Shown here: piece by piece, positions 43,270 to 53,896 of the stretch
Numbering within the stretch: position 1 is the stretch's first letter
How the letters are laid out: every line of letters starts with the position of its first letter
NCBI GenBank assembly: GCA_024640765.1
Contig: JAHEEK010000001.1
Location: forward strand, 186,001-250,000
Direction of reading: 5' to 3'
Length of the DNA stretch: 64,000 nucleotides
Source of the DNA: Nereida sp024640765
GTDB taxonomy: Bacteria; Pseudomonadota; Alphaproteobacteria; Rhodobacterales; Rhodobacteraceae
Notes under the pieces: generated by a model
What the model was told of the DNA's origin: nothing
Seen by the model: the letters and a program-made list of their open reading frames with translations, nothing else
The model's database searches: none
Translations under genes and position numbers: made by a program

Positions 43270-45402
43270 TCAATTACACCGGTGCGATTTTTTCATTGTG
43301 CCACGAGAGCGGCCCGTGCTGAACCCTTTAAGTGACACGGTCAGGTCGAAATCGGTCGTAGGATCTAAATTTGTCGATGAGGTAAAGCGCCGTGAGACTG
43401 CGGCACCGACAACAATGCATTCATTTTCGTAACTTACACCAAAACCGGCGCGCGCTGCGGTGCCTTCGTTGAAATCATAGCGCAGATCACCCTGGGCTGA
43501 CCAATAGCGGTCAAAGCGGTAGCTGCCGTCTAATGTCAGCTCTGCAAAATCGGTGTTGGGAAGGTCTGTGTCCGCTTGTGACCAGTAATAACTGCTGGCC
43601 AAACGCCAATCCGTGGTTTGATAAGACAGGCGCAGATCATTGCGTTGAAATGTCAGATCGTCTTGCACGACAGCGCGGTTGGTCAGTGTCAGCGCATCGT
43701 TGAATTTAACTTGTGCTGCCAGCAGCCATTCTGAGCTACGGTTTGCCAGCCCTGTTGTTGCAGCGAAATCATCATCTGTATCCGCGCGGAAACTTTTGCC
43801 CGCACTAAGTGCGTAATGCCAGCCATCCTTTCCTGTACGGGAGTAGTTCAAGCCAGCCGTCGTGCGTAAACCTGTCTCAACGGCATCTTGCCCGCTGAAA
43901 CGGCTAAAGGACAGCAGATTACCTTCGTCAAATTCTGAGCGTGTGCTGTCTTCGTTGCGCGGCGTGTCACCCAAAGTGTCTGCCCATGAAAGTTGCAGTA
44001 CTGGCTCAAGGATATGCGTCGCTTGGTCCGTGTTTTTCGTAAGCGGATACCGCAGGGTGATCGAACTTGCAGGTGTTGCACGGCTTAGGGTGTCAGCCTC
44101 ACCAAGATCGTTTCCAGAGGTGTAGATATCCGCGCCAAAGTGTGCGTCAAAATCAATCGCAAAGCCGCCCATGACCCAGCCCTTTTGATAGAGGGCAGCA
44201 GCGCTGAGACGTGTGACGTCGCGGCCGGCGGGGGCAAAACTAAACGGCGTTGCACCTAATTGAACCGCAGCGTCGGTGCCCGAAAATCTTTGATGTGCGT
44301 GGATATCGCCGCTGAGATCAAGCGTGCCACCGCGAACACTTAGGCGCTTTGTATAGCGCAGATCGCCCACAAGTGGCGGAAGCGTTGACGTTTGCTCGCC
44401 TGAGCGGAGTGATTTGAAGTACGTCAATGTTGCATCAAACGCATCATCTGCACGCACCCTCTCAAGGCTGATGGCGCTGTCGAGGCGGTCTTTTAAGTTA
44501 TAGCCGTAGTCGATCAAATATGTGTTGTCGGATGTTTGTTCGATATCAAAACTGAGCGTGTAATCCCGACCTAAGTTGAATGATCCGCCCGCAAAAAGAT
44601 AGTTGCGTTGCCCGGGTACAAGATCATCGTCGGTCAGCGCACCGCGCACATTCAGATCACCACTGGCAAAGGCTTGTCGGTAACGAAATTCGATTGTTGC
44701 GGTGGATGACGAAAAATAGGGCGTCAGCGTCAGGTCTTTGTCGTCCCCGATCGGTATAAAATACGGCAGCTTCAGACCGGTTCCAAGCTGGCTGTTCGTG
44801 CGCAGGCTTGGCACCAAAAAGCCAGCAGCCCGATCAAGCGTTGGATCAGGCAGGCGAAGTTTGGGAAGATAGAACACGGGAATATCCAACACGCGCAACT
44901 GAACACTGTCGAAGTAAAGTTGTCGCGCGTCTTGATCGTGCACAATTTCTTTGGCCCGCAATTGCCAAAGCGGCAGGTCATCTGCTCCGCAAACGTGGCA
45001 ACTGGTGACTGCAACTTTGTAAAGCTGAGTGTAACGGCCGCTTACGCGGTTCACTTCGGTCGCTGCAAGCTGTAACTGTTCGGCCAGAACCACCCGCGCG
45101 CTTTCCAGTACACCGTCACGCAAATCCTGGCTGATTTGCGCCTCGTCTGCCACAACGATTGTGTCGCCGTCGACCAACGTCAGTGGTCCTTCAATGCGCA
45201 ATTTGTCAGTGGCTTGATCGTAAACTACCCGCGATGCCTTTAGGCGCGTTGAGCCGTAAAGAACTTCAACGGCCCCCGATGCGACCAGCTGATTTGCGCC
45301 GTCAAAACTGATGGTGTCGGCAACTAATGTTGCGTTTTGTGCCGCGGCAGGGCCCAGAGAAGAGAGCAAAATGCCAGCGGATAGGCTCAAAACACGCAAC
45401 AT
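43270..45402 (-). CDS. lptD: LPS-assembly outer-membrane protein LptD
   Basis: About 710 residues. A signal peptide ('MLRVLSLSAGILLSSLGPAAA') is followed by the periplasmic OstA-like beta-jellyroll (about 30-200: 'VASGAVEVLYGSTRLKASRV') and a large C-terminal beta-barrel rich in alternating aromatic and polar strands. Cys residues typical of LptD occur near 'SCHVCGAD' and in the last part. It inserts lipopolysaccharide into the outer leaflet. Two adjacent ATGs overlap the lptG stop; ATG 45402 sits better relative to GGAGG. Confidence 0.93.
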   Translation of the reverse strand: MLRVLSLSAGILLSSLGPAAAQNATLVADTISFDGANQLVASGAVEVLYGSTRLKASRVVYDQATDKLRIEGPLTLVDGDTIVVADEAQISQDLRDGVLESARVVLAEQLQLAATEVNRVSGRYTQLYKVAVTSCHVCGADDLPLWQLRAKEIVHDQDARQLYFDSVQLRVLDIPVFYLPKLRLPDPTLDRAAGFLVPSLRTNSQLGTGLKLPYFIPIGDDKDLTLTPYFSSSTATIEFRYRQAFASGDLNVRGALTDDDLVPGQRNYLFAGGSFNLGRDYTLSFDIEQTSDNTYLIDYGYNLKDRLDSAISLERVRADDAFDATLTYFKSLRSGEQTSTLPPLVGDLRYTKRLSVRGGTLDLSGDIHAHQRFSGTDAAVQLGATPFSFAPAGRDVTRLSAAALYQKGWVMGGFAIDFDAHFGADIYTSGNDLGEADTLSRATPASSITLRYPLTKNTDQATHILEPVLQLSWADTLGDTPRNEDSTRSEFDEGNLLSFSRFSGQDAVETGLRTTAGLNYSRTGKDGWHYALSAGKSFRADTDDDFAATTGLANRSSEWLLAAQVKFNDALTLTNRAVVQDDLTFQRNDLRLSYQTTDWRLASSYYWSQADTDLPNTDFAELTLDGSYRFDRYWSAQGDLRYDFNEGTAARAGFGVSYENECIVVGAAVSRRFTSSTNLDPTTDFDLTVSLKGFSTGRSRGTMKKSHRCN

Positions 45403-46496
45403 CATCCGTCCTCCAAATGAAGCAGCATTGCAATTGCCAAACAGATCGCAGCAATTGGGGGTGCCCATGCGGCAAGGATAATTGGAATTTGACCGTTTTC
45501 ACCAAGTACCTGCGCCAAGTTGCGCAAAAAGAACGCCCCAAAGCCTATCATGATTGCATAAAGCACCATCTGACCGGTCTTGTCAAAACGCACATGGCGC
45601 ATGGTGAACACGGCCCCAATAAGGACCATTGCGATCAAAAATAGCGGCAGCGCCAACTCCATATGATACCAGATACGGTAGGATAGCGCCGAAAAGCCAG
45701 CGGTTTCGAGATCTGCGATGAAGCGCGGCAGTGCCCATATTGGGACAGCACTTGGGGCGCCGAAACTATCTTGAATTCGGTCGCGCGTGAGATCCGTTGG
45801 AATGGTTAACATTTCTGCAGTGATCGCGGTGCGTTCGGGGTTAGGGTCGTTTAACCGCCATGTCTTTGCATCGCGCAACCGCCAAGCCCCGTCGGTTAAA
45901 ACCGCTTCAACGGCATTGACCCGCGTAGTGGGCAGGCCGTCCTCGGAATAAGCCAAGAATATCGCATTGACCAACCGCGTGCCGTCGGCGCTTGATTGCT
46001 GTGCGTGGATCACGGTTTGCCCGCGCAAATCGCCCTGACGTAGCCAGAGCCCTTCGTCTGAAACAGATAAAACTGAGGCCGCGCCGTCTGTGTAGCGCGC
46101 AGCGTTCTCCTCGTATTGTTTGGAGGTTGCAGCAACCAGTGGGTTTAGGACGCTCACGGAGAGCGCACCAAGCCCCGCGGCTACGACGATCGGTGCAAGA
46201 AGCGACAGCAACGCACTTCGCCCCGCCGCTCGTGTGATCACCAGCTCTGATGTGCGCGCAAGGCCCAGAAACAGCGTCAGTGTGGCGATGATCGTGATGA
46301 GCGGCAAAATGGTGTAAAGACCCGACGGCACGTTTAACGCGGCCAGCCCAAGGATGCCTGCAAAAGACACATCCGCATCGCTGAAACGGCGAACCTGTTC
46401 GAGCACATCAATCAACAGAAGGACTGCAAAGAAGATAGCGCCAACCACCAAAAAGCTGCGCAGAAATTTCATTGCAAAGTATAGGTGTAGCGTCAT
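45402..46496 (-). CDS. lptG: LPS export ABC transporter permease LptG
   Basis: About 364 residues with six hydrophobic helices (three at each end) around a periplasmic beta-jellyroll domain (about 150-255). It pairs with LptF and the LptB ATPase to pull LPS from the inner membrane. 'RLVNAIFLAYSEDG' is in the jellyroll region. ATG 46496 overlaps the lptF stop by four bases (ATGA); the upstream frame lies inside lptF. Confidence 0.94.
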   Translation of the reverse strand: MTLHLYFAMKFLRSFLVVGAIFFAVLLLIDVLEQVRRFSDADVSFAGILGLAALNVPSGLYTILPLITIIATLTLFLGLARTSELVITRAAGRSALLSLLAPIVVAAGLGALSVSVLNPLVAATSKQYEENAARYTDGAASVLSVSDEGLWLRQGDLRGQTVIHAQQSSADGTRLVNAIFLAYSEDGLPTTRVNAVEAVLTDGAWRLRDAKTWRLNDPNPERTAITAEMLTIPTDLTRDRIQDSFGAPSAVPIWALPRFIADLETAGFSALSYRIWYHMELALPLFLIAMVLIGAVFTMRHVRFDKTGQMVLYAIMIGFGAFFLRNLAQVLGENGQIPIILAAWAPPIAAICLAIAMLLHLEDG

Positions 46497-47620
46497 GTGG
46501 TGATCTCCCGCGTACGGCGGCGCAGCAGGCTGGGGCGAGCTGATAGCCACAAAAGGGCGATTGCAACCACGGTGCCCCCGAACGCTGGAATATACATAAG
46601 TGGCCAGAGGCCTGCCTCCTCAAGCACTTTTGCGGTGACAATGTTCTCGCCGAGTTTGGTCAAGATCAATGCGATGGTCGCCCATACGACGCGGGGCCAG
46701 ATGCCAAACCTGCTGAAGCTGCCCACCATCAAAAACGCAAATCCCATCAGTGCAGAGACAGGGGCCAAAAGAGGGCGCGCAAACCGCAGGTGGGCTTCCG
46801 TGATCAACGTGGCGCACGATGCGCCTGTTTCGTCTTGCACTGCAGCTGTCGCCGCGAGCAGCTCTGACGTGCTTAACTCATCCACTTTGCGTTTACCTGT
46901 TGGAGCCGATGAAATCAGCCCGCCGATATCGTAAGCGAAATCAGCAAAAGTGGTGATCGATATCTGATTGGTTGAGGCGCGGCGCGTTTGCGCTTGGCCA
47001 TCGAACATCACCAGTTTTGCGCCGCTTGCACCCCGCACTAAAAGCGCTGACTTAGCGGTGTATGTCACGCTGCGTTCCGGGTTTCGCGCATCTGATAGGA
47101 ACAAACCAACCAGTTCGCCACGCTCTGTGATGTCACTAATGAATAGCGTCACATCTTTTGCTGGGTGTTGGAATTGTCCCGCACTAAGCAGTTTGGCGGC
47201 GATATTTTGCGACACTTCCGCAGTGCGATCCAAGAGGCGTGCGGTGCTCATAGGCATCAAAAAATGCGACAGCAGTGACATCAAAACCGCCACGACCATC
47301 CCGAACACCAAAACTGGTCGCGCAAGCCTGAAGCTGGAGTATCCAGTGGCTTGAACCACCACAAACTCGCTCTCTTGGCTCATTCGGTTTGTCACATAGA
47401 CCGCTGCGGCAAAGCACGCGATGGGCAGAACGGCGGCGATTGCTACGGGCAGCGTAAGTGCGGAAAATTCAAGGAACACCAAAGCGGTTTGCCCGTCACC
47501 GATCAGTTGGTCGAACAAGCGCACAGCGCGGTTGACCCAAAGCACAAGCACCAAAACAAGGCTGAAAAACCCGAAATGCAACATAAGTTGGGACAGCATG
47601 TAGCGGTCAAACCGGGGCAT
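46493..47620 (-). CDS. lptF: LPS export ABC transporter permease LptF
   Basis: About 375 residues, same architecture as LptG: three helices, periplasmic jellyroll, three helices. 'FDRYMLSQLMLHFGFFSLVL' opens the chain and 'MSQESEFVVVQATGYSSFRL' forms the coupling helix region that contacts LptB. ATG 47620 is chosen for the usual N-terminus. It is the first gene of the block and divergent from pepA. Confidence 0.94.
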   Translation of the reverse strand: MPRFDRYMLSQLMLHFGFFSLVLVLVLWVNRAVRLFDQLIGDGQTALVFLEFSALTLPVAIAAVLPIACFAAAVYVTNRMSQESEFVVVQATGYSSFRLARPVLVFGMVVAVLMSLLSHFLMPMSTARLLDRTAEVSQNIAAKLLSAGQFQHPAKDVTLFISDITERGELVGLFLSDARNPERSVTYTAKSALLVRGASGAKLVMFDGQAQTRRASTNQISITTFADFAYDIGGLISSAPTGKRKVDELSTSELLAATAAVQDETGASCATLITEAHLRFARPLLAPVSALMGFAFLMVGSFSRFGIWPRVVWATIALILTKLGENIVTAKVLEEAGLWPLMYIPAFGGTVVAIALLWLSARPSLLRRRTREITT

Positions 47621-47789
47621 TGGCGCGCACGAGGCTCCTGATCTTGATGTGGGTGTCGGCAGACTGTTGCTGCATACTAGCCCATGCATACGGCAGGCGA
47701 AACTCGTTTCTGGTCAATCCTATGTCTGCACGCTAGCTATAGGAAAAAGGTCGGCGTGAATGCCGCATGAGTTTAAAGGGACCCCAGCC

Positions 47790-49256
<1,467 letters not shown>

Positions 49257-49257
49257 C

Positions 49258-49731
49258 GTGGGCGAAGTTTACTTTTACCATCTAACCCGCGCGCCGCTTG
49301 AGGTTACGTTGCCAACACTGCTCGAAAAAGCGGTGGGGGCAGGAATGAAATGCGTGGTGCGCGGGACTGAAGCCACTGATTTGGAGGCGCTGGACCTGGC
49401 AATTTGGACCGCGCGCGACGACAGCTTTTTGCCCCACGGCGTTGCTGGCGGGGATCATGATGCGGCGCAACCAATTTTGCTGACTAAGGGCGCGCAAGCA
49501 TCTTATCCGAACAACGTCAACTGTCTGATGTCAGTTCACGGCGCTGAGGTGACCGCCGATGAGGCTACAGCGCTTACGCGGGCGTGCATCCTGTTTGATG
49601 GCAATGATGGCGCAGCACTTCAGCACGCGCGGGAGCAATGGCGCAGCTTAACCGGTGCGGGCGTGACGGCGCAGTATTGGTCTGAGGAAAGCGGTAGGTG
49701 GGAAAAGAAAGCCGAGCACAAGCCTGACTAG
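49258..49731 (+). CDS. holC: DNA polymerase III chi subunit
   Basis: About 157 residues with a GTG start right after the pepA stop. The family start 'VYFYHLTRAPLE' and later 'FLPHGVAG', 'QPILLT' and the closing 'WRSLTGAGVTAQYWSEESGRW'-type stretch mark HolC. The chi subunit links the clamp loader to single-strand binding protein. The pepA-holC order is widely conserved. Confidence 0.93.
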   Translation: MGEVYFYHLTRAPLEVTLPTLLEKAVGAGMKCVVRGTEATDLEALDLAIWTARDDSFLPHGVAGGDHDAAQPILLTKGAQASYPNNVNCLMSVHGAEVTADEATALTRACILFDGNDGAALQHAREQWRSLTGAGVTAQYWSEESGRWEKKAEHKPD

Positions 49732-49982
49732 ACGTCGGTAATATCTTTGGCGCTGTGCGTGGCTATTTTGGATTGGTAATACTGCAGCACATGCAGACGA
49801 ATTGCCGAGGCCAGCCCAATATCGACACCGCGTGTCGCATCAATTTCAGCCGCTAACACATTGATTGGTTTGTTATTCTCTGCAGCTATCTGGCGAAAGC
49901 TGTTCCAAAAAGCATCTTCAAGCGACACCGAAGTGCGGTGCCCACGCAGGGTAAGCGAGCGTTTCGTAGGACGCTCAGCCAT
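49728..49982 (-). CDS. Ribbon-helix-helix domain protein
   Basis: An 84-residue protein of the RHH_4 type: 'RSLTLRGHRTSVSLEDAFWN' in the beta strand/helix 1 region and 'VDIGLASAIRLHVLQYY' in the last helix. It may bind DNA, but the target is unknown. ATG 49982 lies eight bases inside the DUF4169 gene, so translation is coupled. Its end converges with holC by four bases. Confidence 0.85.
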   Translation of the reverse strand: MAERPTKRSLTLRGHRTSVSLEDAFWNSFRQIAAENNKPINVLAAEIDATRGVDIGLASAIRLHVLQYYQSKIATHSAKDITDV

Positions 49983-50148
49983 CAGTTTTATGACCGTCCA
50001 AATGCTTAGAGAGCTGTGCTTTAAGTGCGGCAGTGATGGTTTTCTGGCTTTTGCTTTGGCCAAATTTTACAGCGTTTTCATCAGCGCGCGCCTTTTTGTC
50101 GGCGCGCGCCTTGGCCTTGCGGGCCTTGTTTAGGTTGATGACGCTCAC
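49975..50148 (-). CDS. DUF4169 small basic protein
   Basis: A 57-residue Lys/Arg/Ala-rich protein found by reading the gap after fumC. It begins 'MSVINLNKARKAKARADKKA', continues with 'NAVKFGQSKSQK' and ends 'HKTDG'. This is the DUF4169 pattern of Rhodobacterales. Start GTG 50148 overlaps the fumC TGA (GTGA), and its own stop overlaps the next gene's start. The function is unknown; composition suggests nucleic-acid contact. Confidence 0.85.
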   Translation of the reverse strand: MSVINLNKARKAKARADKKARADENAVKFGQSKSQKTITAALKAQLSKHLDGHKTDG

Positions 50149-51536
50149 TTAGGGCTGATCATCAATTCAGGGCGGACAACACGGTCGAACGTTTCGGCGT
50201 CTACAAAGCCCAACGCGATCGCTTCCTCTTTCAGGGTCGTGCCGTTTTTATGCGCTGTTTTTGCGACTGTTGTTGCGTTGTCATAGCCAATCTCGGGGGC
50301 CAGCGCCGTTACCAGCATCAGCGATTCATTCATAATGCGCGTGATGTTGTCGGTATTGGCTTGGATGCCCGACACGCAGTTATCGGTGAAGGCAACAGAG
50401 GCGTCGCCCAACAATTGCATAGATTGCAACACGTTATAGGCCATCATCGGTTTGTAGACGTTCAACTCAAAGTGACCTTGGCTGCCTGCAAAACCCACGG
50501 CTGCGTCATTGCCGAACACATGGGCGCACACTTGGGTAAGGGCCTCGCATTGGGTTGGGTTCACTTTGCCGGGCATGATGGATGAGCCAGGTTCGTTTTC
50601 GGGCAACATCAACTCGCCCAAACCACAGCGCGGACCAGAGCCTAAGAGGCGGATGTCGTTTGCGATTTTGAACAGGCTGGCCGCAACGGTTTTCAACGCG
50701 CCGGACATCTCGACCATCGCGTCATGTGCGGCGAGGGCTTCGAATTTATTTGGTGCTGTTACGAAAGGAAGGTTCGTGATGGCCGCCATGTTGGCTGCGA
50801 CTTGCTCGCCCCAGCCTTGCACGGTGTTCAGGCCGGTGCCTACAGCCGTGCCGCCTTGGGCCAGCTCATTGATGCGGGGCAGGGCAGATTTGATGCGCTC
50901 AAGCCCCATCGCAACTTGATGCGTATAGCCAGAGAATTCTTGGGCCAACGTCAGCGGTGTCGCGTCCATGGTGTGGGTGCGGCCAATTTTAATGATGCCG
51001 TCAAATTCTTTTACTTTTGCTGCCAAGGCCGCGTGCAATTTCTCAAGGCCGGGGATCAATACGTCGCGCGCTGTCATCGCGGTGGCAATGTGCATTGCGG
51101 TCGGGAATGTGTCGTTTGACGATTGGCCCATGTTGCAGTGATCATTCGGGTGCACGGGATCTTTTGACCCGATGACGCCGCTCAAAATCTCGATGGCGCG
51201 GTTTGCGATCACCTCATTGGCGTTCATGTTGGACTGCGTGCCAGAGCCAGTTTGCCAGACGACCAGCGGAAAGTTGTCATCGAATTTGCCCGCAACCACT
51301 TCGGATGCGGCTTGGATGATGGCATCGCCCAATTCTTTGGGCAGCTTGCCGTTGTCCATATTGGCTTGTGCGCAGGCTTGTTTGATCACACCCAGTGCAC
51401 GCACGATCGCGATTGGTTGTTTTTCCCAACCGATGGGGAAGTTCATGATGCTGCGCTGTGTTTGTGCGCCCCAATACTTCTCGGAGGGAACTTCTAATGG
51501 GCCAAAGCTGTCGGTCTCGGTGCGGGTGGTGCTCAT
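50145..51536 (-). CDS. fumC: Fumarate hydratase, class II
   Basis: An oxygen-stable, iron-free fumarase of 463 residues in the TCA cycle. Signature 'GSSIMPGKVNPTQCEAL' near residue 318 with the catalytic Ser, the substrate-binding 'GSGTQSNMNANEV' near 97 and 'GQSSNDTFPTAMHIA' near 137 are intact. ATG 51536 is preferred; a longer frame lacks a good start. DUF4169 and RHH genes follow without gaps. Confidence 0.97.
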   Translation of the reverse strand: MSTTRTETDSFGPLEVPSEKYWGAQTQRSIMNFPIGWEKQPIAIVRALGVIKQACAQANMDNGKLPKELGDAIIQAASEVVAGKFDDNFPLVVWQTGSGTQSNMNANEVIANRAIEILSGVIGSKDPVHPNDHCNMGQSSNDTFPTAMHIATAMTARDVLIPGLEKLHAALAAKVKEFDGIIKIGRTHTMDATPLTLAQEFSGYTHQVAMGLERIKSALPRINELAQGGTAVGTGLNTVQGWGEQVAANMAAITNLPFVTAPNKFEALAAHDAMVEMSGALKTVAASLFKIANDIRLLGSGPRCGLGELMLPENEPGSSIMPGKVNPTQCEALTQVCAHVFGNDAAVGFAGSQGHFELNVYKPMMAYNVLQSMQLLGDASVAFTDNCVSGIQANTDNITRIMNESLMLVTALAPEIGYDNATTVAKTAHKNGTTLKEEAIALGFVDAETFDRVVRPELMISPK

Positions 51537-51627
51537 GATGAAATCCTGTTCGTATACTTTTGTATGCCGTTTAGCGCGCAAAGATGCGCCGCGCAATAAC
51601 TAGCAGACGCTCCTGGCTGTCGTTGGC

Positions 51628-52140
51628 TTAGGTTTTGCGGAAGCTATCAAGGCTCACAACGTCTGCCTTGGTTTTGGGGGCGTCACTGTCCGTGGCACGG
51701 TTGGGGCTGCTTGCTTGGGTGACAGGCAGCAAGTCGACGTCATCTGGTAGGTCCAAATCGGTGTCTTCCAGATCGTCTTCATCACCGTCTTGGCTTTCAA
51801 AGCGCAGGCCAAACTCAACGGAAGGGTCCACAAAAGTTTTGATCGAGTCGTATGGAATATAAAGTGGCTCGGGGCTGTCGCCAAAGTTCAAAGTGACCGC
51901 AAAGCCTTCGTCGGTGACGTTCAGGTTGTCGAACCAATGCTGCATGACGACGGTCATTTCGCCCGGATATCTATCTGATAGCCAGTCGGCAATTTCCACG
52001 TCCGGATGCATAGTGTCGAACGTGATGAAAAAATGGTGCTCACCGGGCAGGCCGTTCGCCGCCACATCGTTTAAAACGTTCTGGATCAAGCTGCGCATCG
52101 CGCGGTGCATCAGGTTTCCGTAGTCAATTGAGCGATCCAT
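51628..52140 (-). CDS. sspB: SspB-family ClpXP adaptor
   Basis: About 170 residues. The N-terminal ~125 residues carry the alphaproteobacterial SspB fold ('IDYGNLMHRAMRSLIQNVL', 'HHFFITFDTMHPDVEI', 'EGFAVTLNFGDSPEPLYIPY'). An acidic linker follows, and a short C-terminal tail ('ADVVSLDSFRK') resembles the ClpX-docking motif. SspB hands ssrA-tagged peptides to ClpXP. The ssrA gene itself lies 0.9 kb away. ATG 52140 is preceded by AAGGAA. Confidence 0.92.
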   Translation of the reverse strand: MDRSIDYGNLMHRAMRSLIQNVLNDVAANGLPGEHHFFITFDTMHPDVEIADWLSDRYPGEMTVVMQHWFDNLNVTDEGFAVTLNFGDSPEPLYIPYDSIKTFVDPSVEFGLRFESQDGDEDDLEDTDLDLPDDVDLLPVTQASSPNRATDSDAPKTKADVVSLDSFRKT

Positions 52141-52395
52141 AGATGCGGTTCCTTTGAGGCCATCTGTCAACTGGCTTTTACCCTACGTCCCCTTGCGGTG
52201 AAGTAAAAGGGGCGGGACTATAATTGATGCAAGATTTGCTGCGTCGGTTTGGCAAGGCCGCGAAACTGGCCGTAAACCATGACTTGATCAAAAGTGTCAT
52301 TTAATTGTATCTTTTGATGAATGCCGCGCAAGATGTTGTGCAGCGCCATATCAGGCCACTGCCAAATTGGCTTATTGTCTTTGGGGGACGCAGTA

Positions 52396-52983
52396 ATGGA
52401 AAAGCAAGGTTTTGCTTCGGGGTTAAAAGGTTTCGGATTGGTTGGTGTCGGGGTAGCCTTTGGGTTGGGCAGCGCTTTTTTGATGACAGATCAACGGGTT
52501 GATGGATCTGCGCCGCTAAGTATGCAAACAGATGTAGAAGTCACGCGACAGCAAGCGGAGCCGCTGACGCTGAGCACGATCTCAACTTTGCAGTCGGTGG
52601 TTGCCAACAGCCAAACAGAGCTGAGCCGCACAGATGATTTGTCACCAGAACAGCTTGAAGTGGTCGCCTTTTTCGAACGCTCCGCACGGCAATTGAATGA
52701 AAGTGTGAAATCCGAGCGTGGCCAGCTTTTGCACTTTGATAACATGACAATCGATAAGCTGAATGTGCGGTATTATTACACGTATAACTCCCGCTACGAT
52801 CAGATTGACCGTGAAGCTGCTTTGGCCGAACAAGCCCGACTGGTCTATGACAACATTTGTACTGACACGGCTATTCGCACTCTGATGGATGAGTATGGGC
52901 TGAATTATACGTATCGCTATATCTCAAGTGATTTTCGCCATGTGGGTGAGGTAAACGGCAGCATTAAAAGTTGTGCATCCTAG
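52396..52983 (+). CDS. Hypothetical membrane-anchored protein
   Basis: A 195-residue protein that I do not recognise. One helix near residues 9-29 anchors it, followed by a Gln/Ser/Thr-rich linker and a soluble domain (about 85-195) with many Tyr residues ('LNVRYYYTYNSRYDQID') and two Cys, one in 'DNICTDTAIRTLMDEYG' and one three residues from the end, which could form a disulfide if periplasmic. GGGGGA lies upstream of the ATG. Isolated between sspB and ssrA, facing the latter. Confidence 0.6.
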   Translation: MEKQGFASGLKGFGLVGVGVAFGLGSAFLMTDQRVDGSAPLSMQTDVEVTRQQAEPLTLSTISTLQSVVANSQTELSRTDDLSPEQLEVVAFFERSARQLNESVKSERGQLLHFDNMTIDKLNVRYYYTYNSRYDQIDREAALAEQARLVYDNICTDTAIRTLMDEYGLNYTYRYISSDFRHVGEVNGSIKSCAS

Positions 52984-53029
52984 CATTCAAAGTGGCGTCT
53001 ATGGATAGGATATTGAAAGGTAGGGAAGT

Positions 53030-53372
53030 GCAGGTTTCTGTTGCCAGGTACCTGCGAACCCCGCCTAAAGCTGCTAGGCCTTAGGACTTAGAGTTCAGTA
53101 TTACGCGCTGCTTACGCTGCGAGTGCTACTGGAGCTTTGTTGTCATTTGCAACTAGCTTAAATGTACCGATAACGGTGGTAACTCACCGAAACAAAGCAA
53201 ACCCCTTTAGACGTTCGTCGATCCTATTTCGACCCCACAATCCCGAATGACCTCCCCAAATGAAGGATGCCGCCGGAGGTAATATGGTGGAGTCGCCGGG
53301 TACCGCCCCCGGGTCCGATCCGCTTATTACGAGCGCGTTTATGTCCATAGTCCCCGAAGAGACAGTCCATAC
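53030..53372 (-). ncRNA. ssrA: Transfer-messenger RNA, circularly permuted two-piece type
   Basis: Read on the minus strand, an acceptor part comes first and ends in GACTCCACCA (CCA at 53285), with the T-arm CCGGG/CCCGG. A 48-base intervening segment follows (53284-53237), then the coding part starting GGGGTCG at 53236. GGGGTCG pairs with CGACTCC, including the G3-U pair used by alanyl-tRNA synthetase. The tag reading frame runs 53150-53112: ANDNKAPVALAA then TAA. A GCAGGT...ACCTGC hairpin closes the coding piece near 53030. A possible promoter is TTGCAA (53397) with TATGTA 16 bases on. End points are approximate. This fills the only gene-free stretch over 300 bases. Confidence 0.93.
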
Positions 53373-53436
53373 ATAATCGGCTGGCTGTGGTTTGCAACAG
53401 GTAGCTGGTGTGATCGCAGGATTTATCCGCGCGTCT

Positions 53437-53793
53437 TCAGGTCAGGCTATGTTCCCAAAGCAAAAAGGCAGCGGGTATCGCCTCAAAAGCGAAGAACGTC
53501 AGGGCTTTGCGAAAAGGGGGGGCGTCAAGAATAAGGGATAGCGCACGGCCCGTTGCAGCACCCGCGTATATAACCCCAAGCATAAAGTAGGCGGACGCGC
53601 TGCCGGTGAACAGGCACGCAAATCCAACGGCCACAAATAAGGCGCCAACGCTGGCGCGCATTTCTGACAGGCCCATTGTTGTGTGGGTGGTTTCCAGATC
53701 AAGTGCGGAGGCGGTGTAACGGGGGGCCAAAAAGCCAAACGCCCCAAGTGCAATGGTCAACAGTGCCAACCCGATCGAAATATACTCTACCAT
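53437..53793 (-). CDS. DUF4345 family small membrane protein
   Basis: About 118 residues with four hydrophobic segments ('ISIGLALLTIALGAFGFLAP' first, 'RASVGALFVAVGFACLFT' second) and the family's 'MGLSEMRASVGALF' motif near residue 38 plus 'GRALSLILD' near 78. Function unknown. ATG 53793 is preferred over the longer frame. It ends 65 bases before the ssrA promoter region on the same strand. Confidence 0.8.
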   Translation of the reverse strand: MVEYISIGLALLTIALGAFGFLAPRYTASALDLETTHTTMGLSEMRASVGALFVAVGFACLFTGSASAYFMLGVIYAGAATGRALSLILDAPPFRKALTFFAFEAIPAAFLLWEHSLT

Positions 53794-53896
53794 AACGTCC
53801 TCTGCGTTTTTGCTCTGTGGCATAACATAGAGGTGATCTGGCAGATAGCGAGGGGCGCGTACGCCCGTCGCTGTTCTAACGGCTCAAACGCTGGGC

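Noticed and set aside
53005..53025. GGATATTGAAAG near the end of ssrA as a fourth copy of the 3'-UTR element
   Set aside because: Only GGATATT matches; AACAAAAGA is missing and it is on the strand opposite to ssrA.
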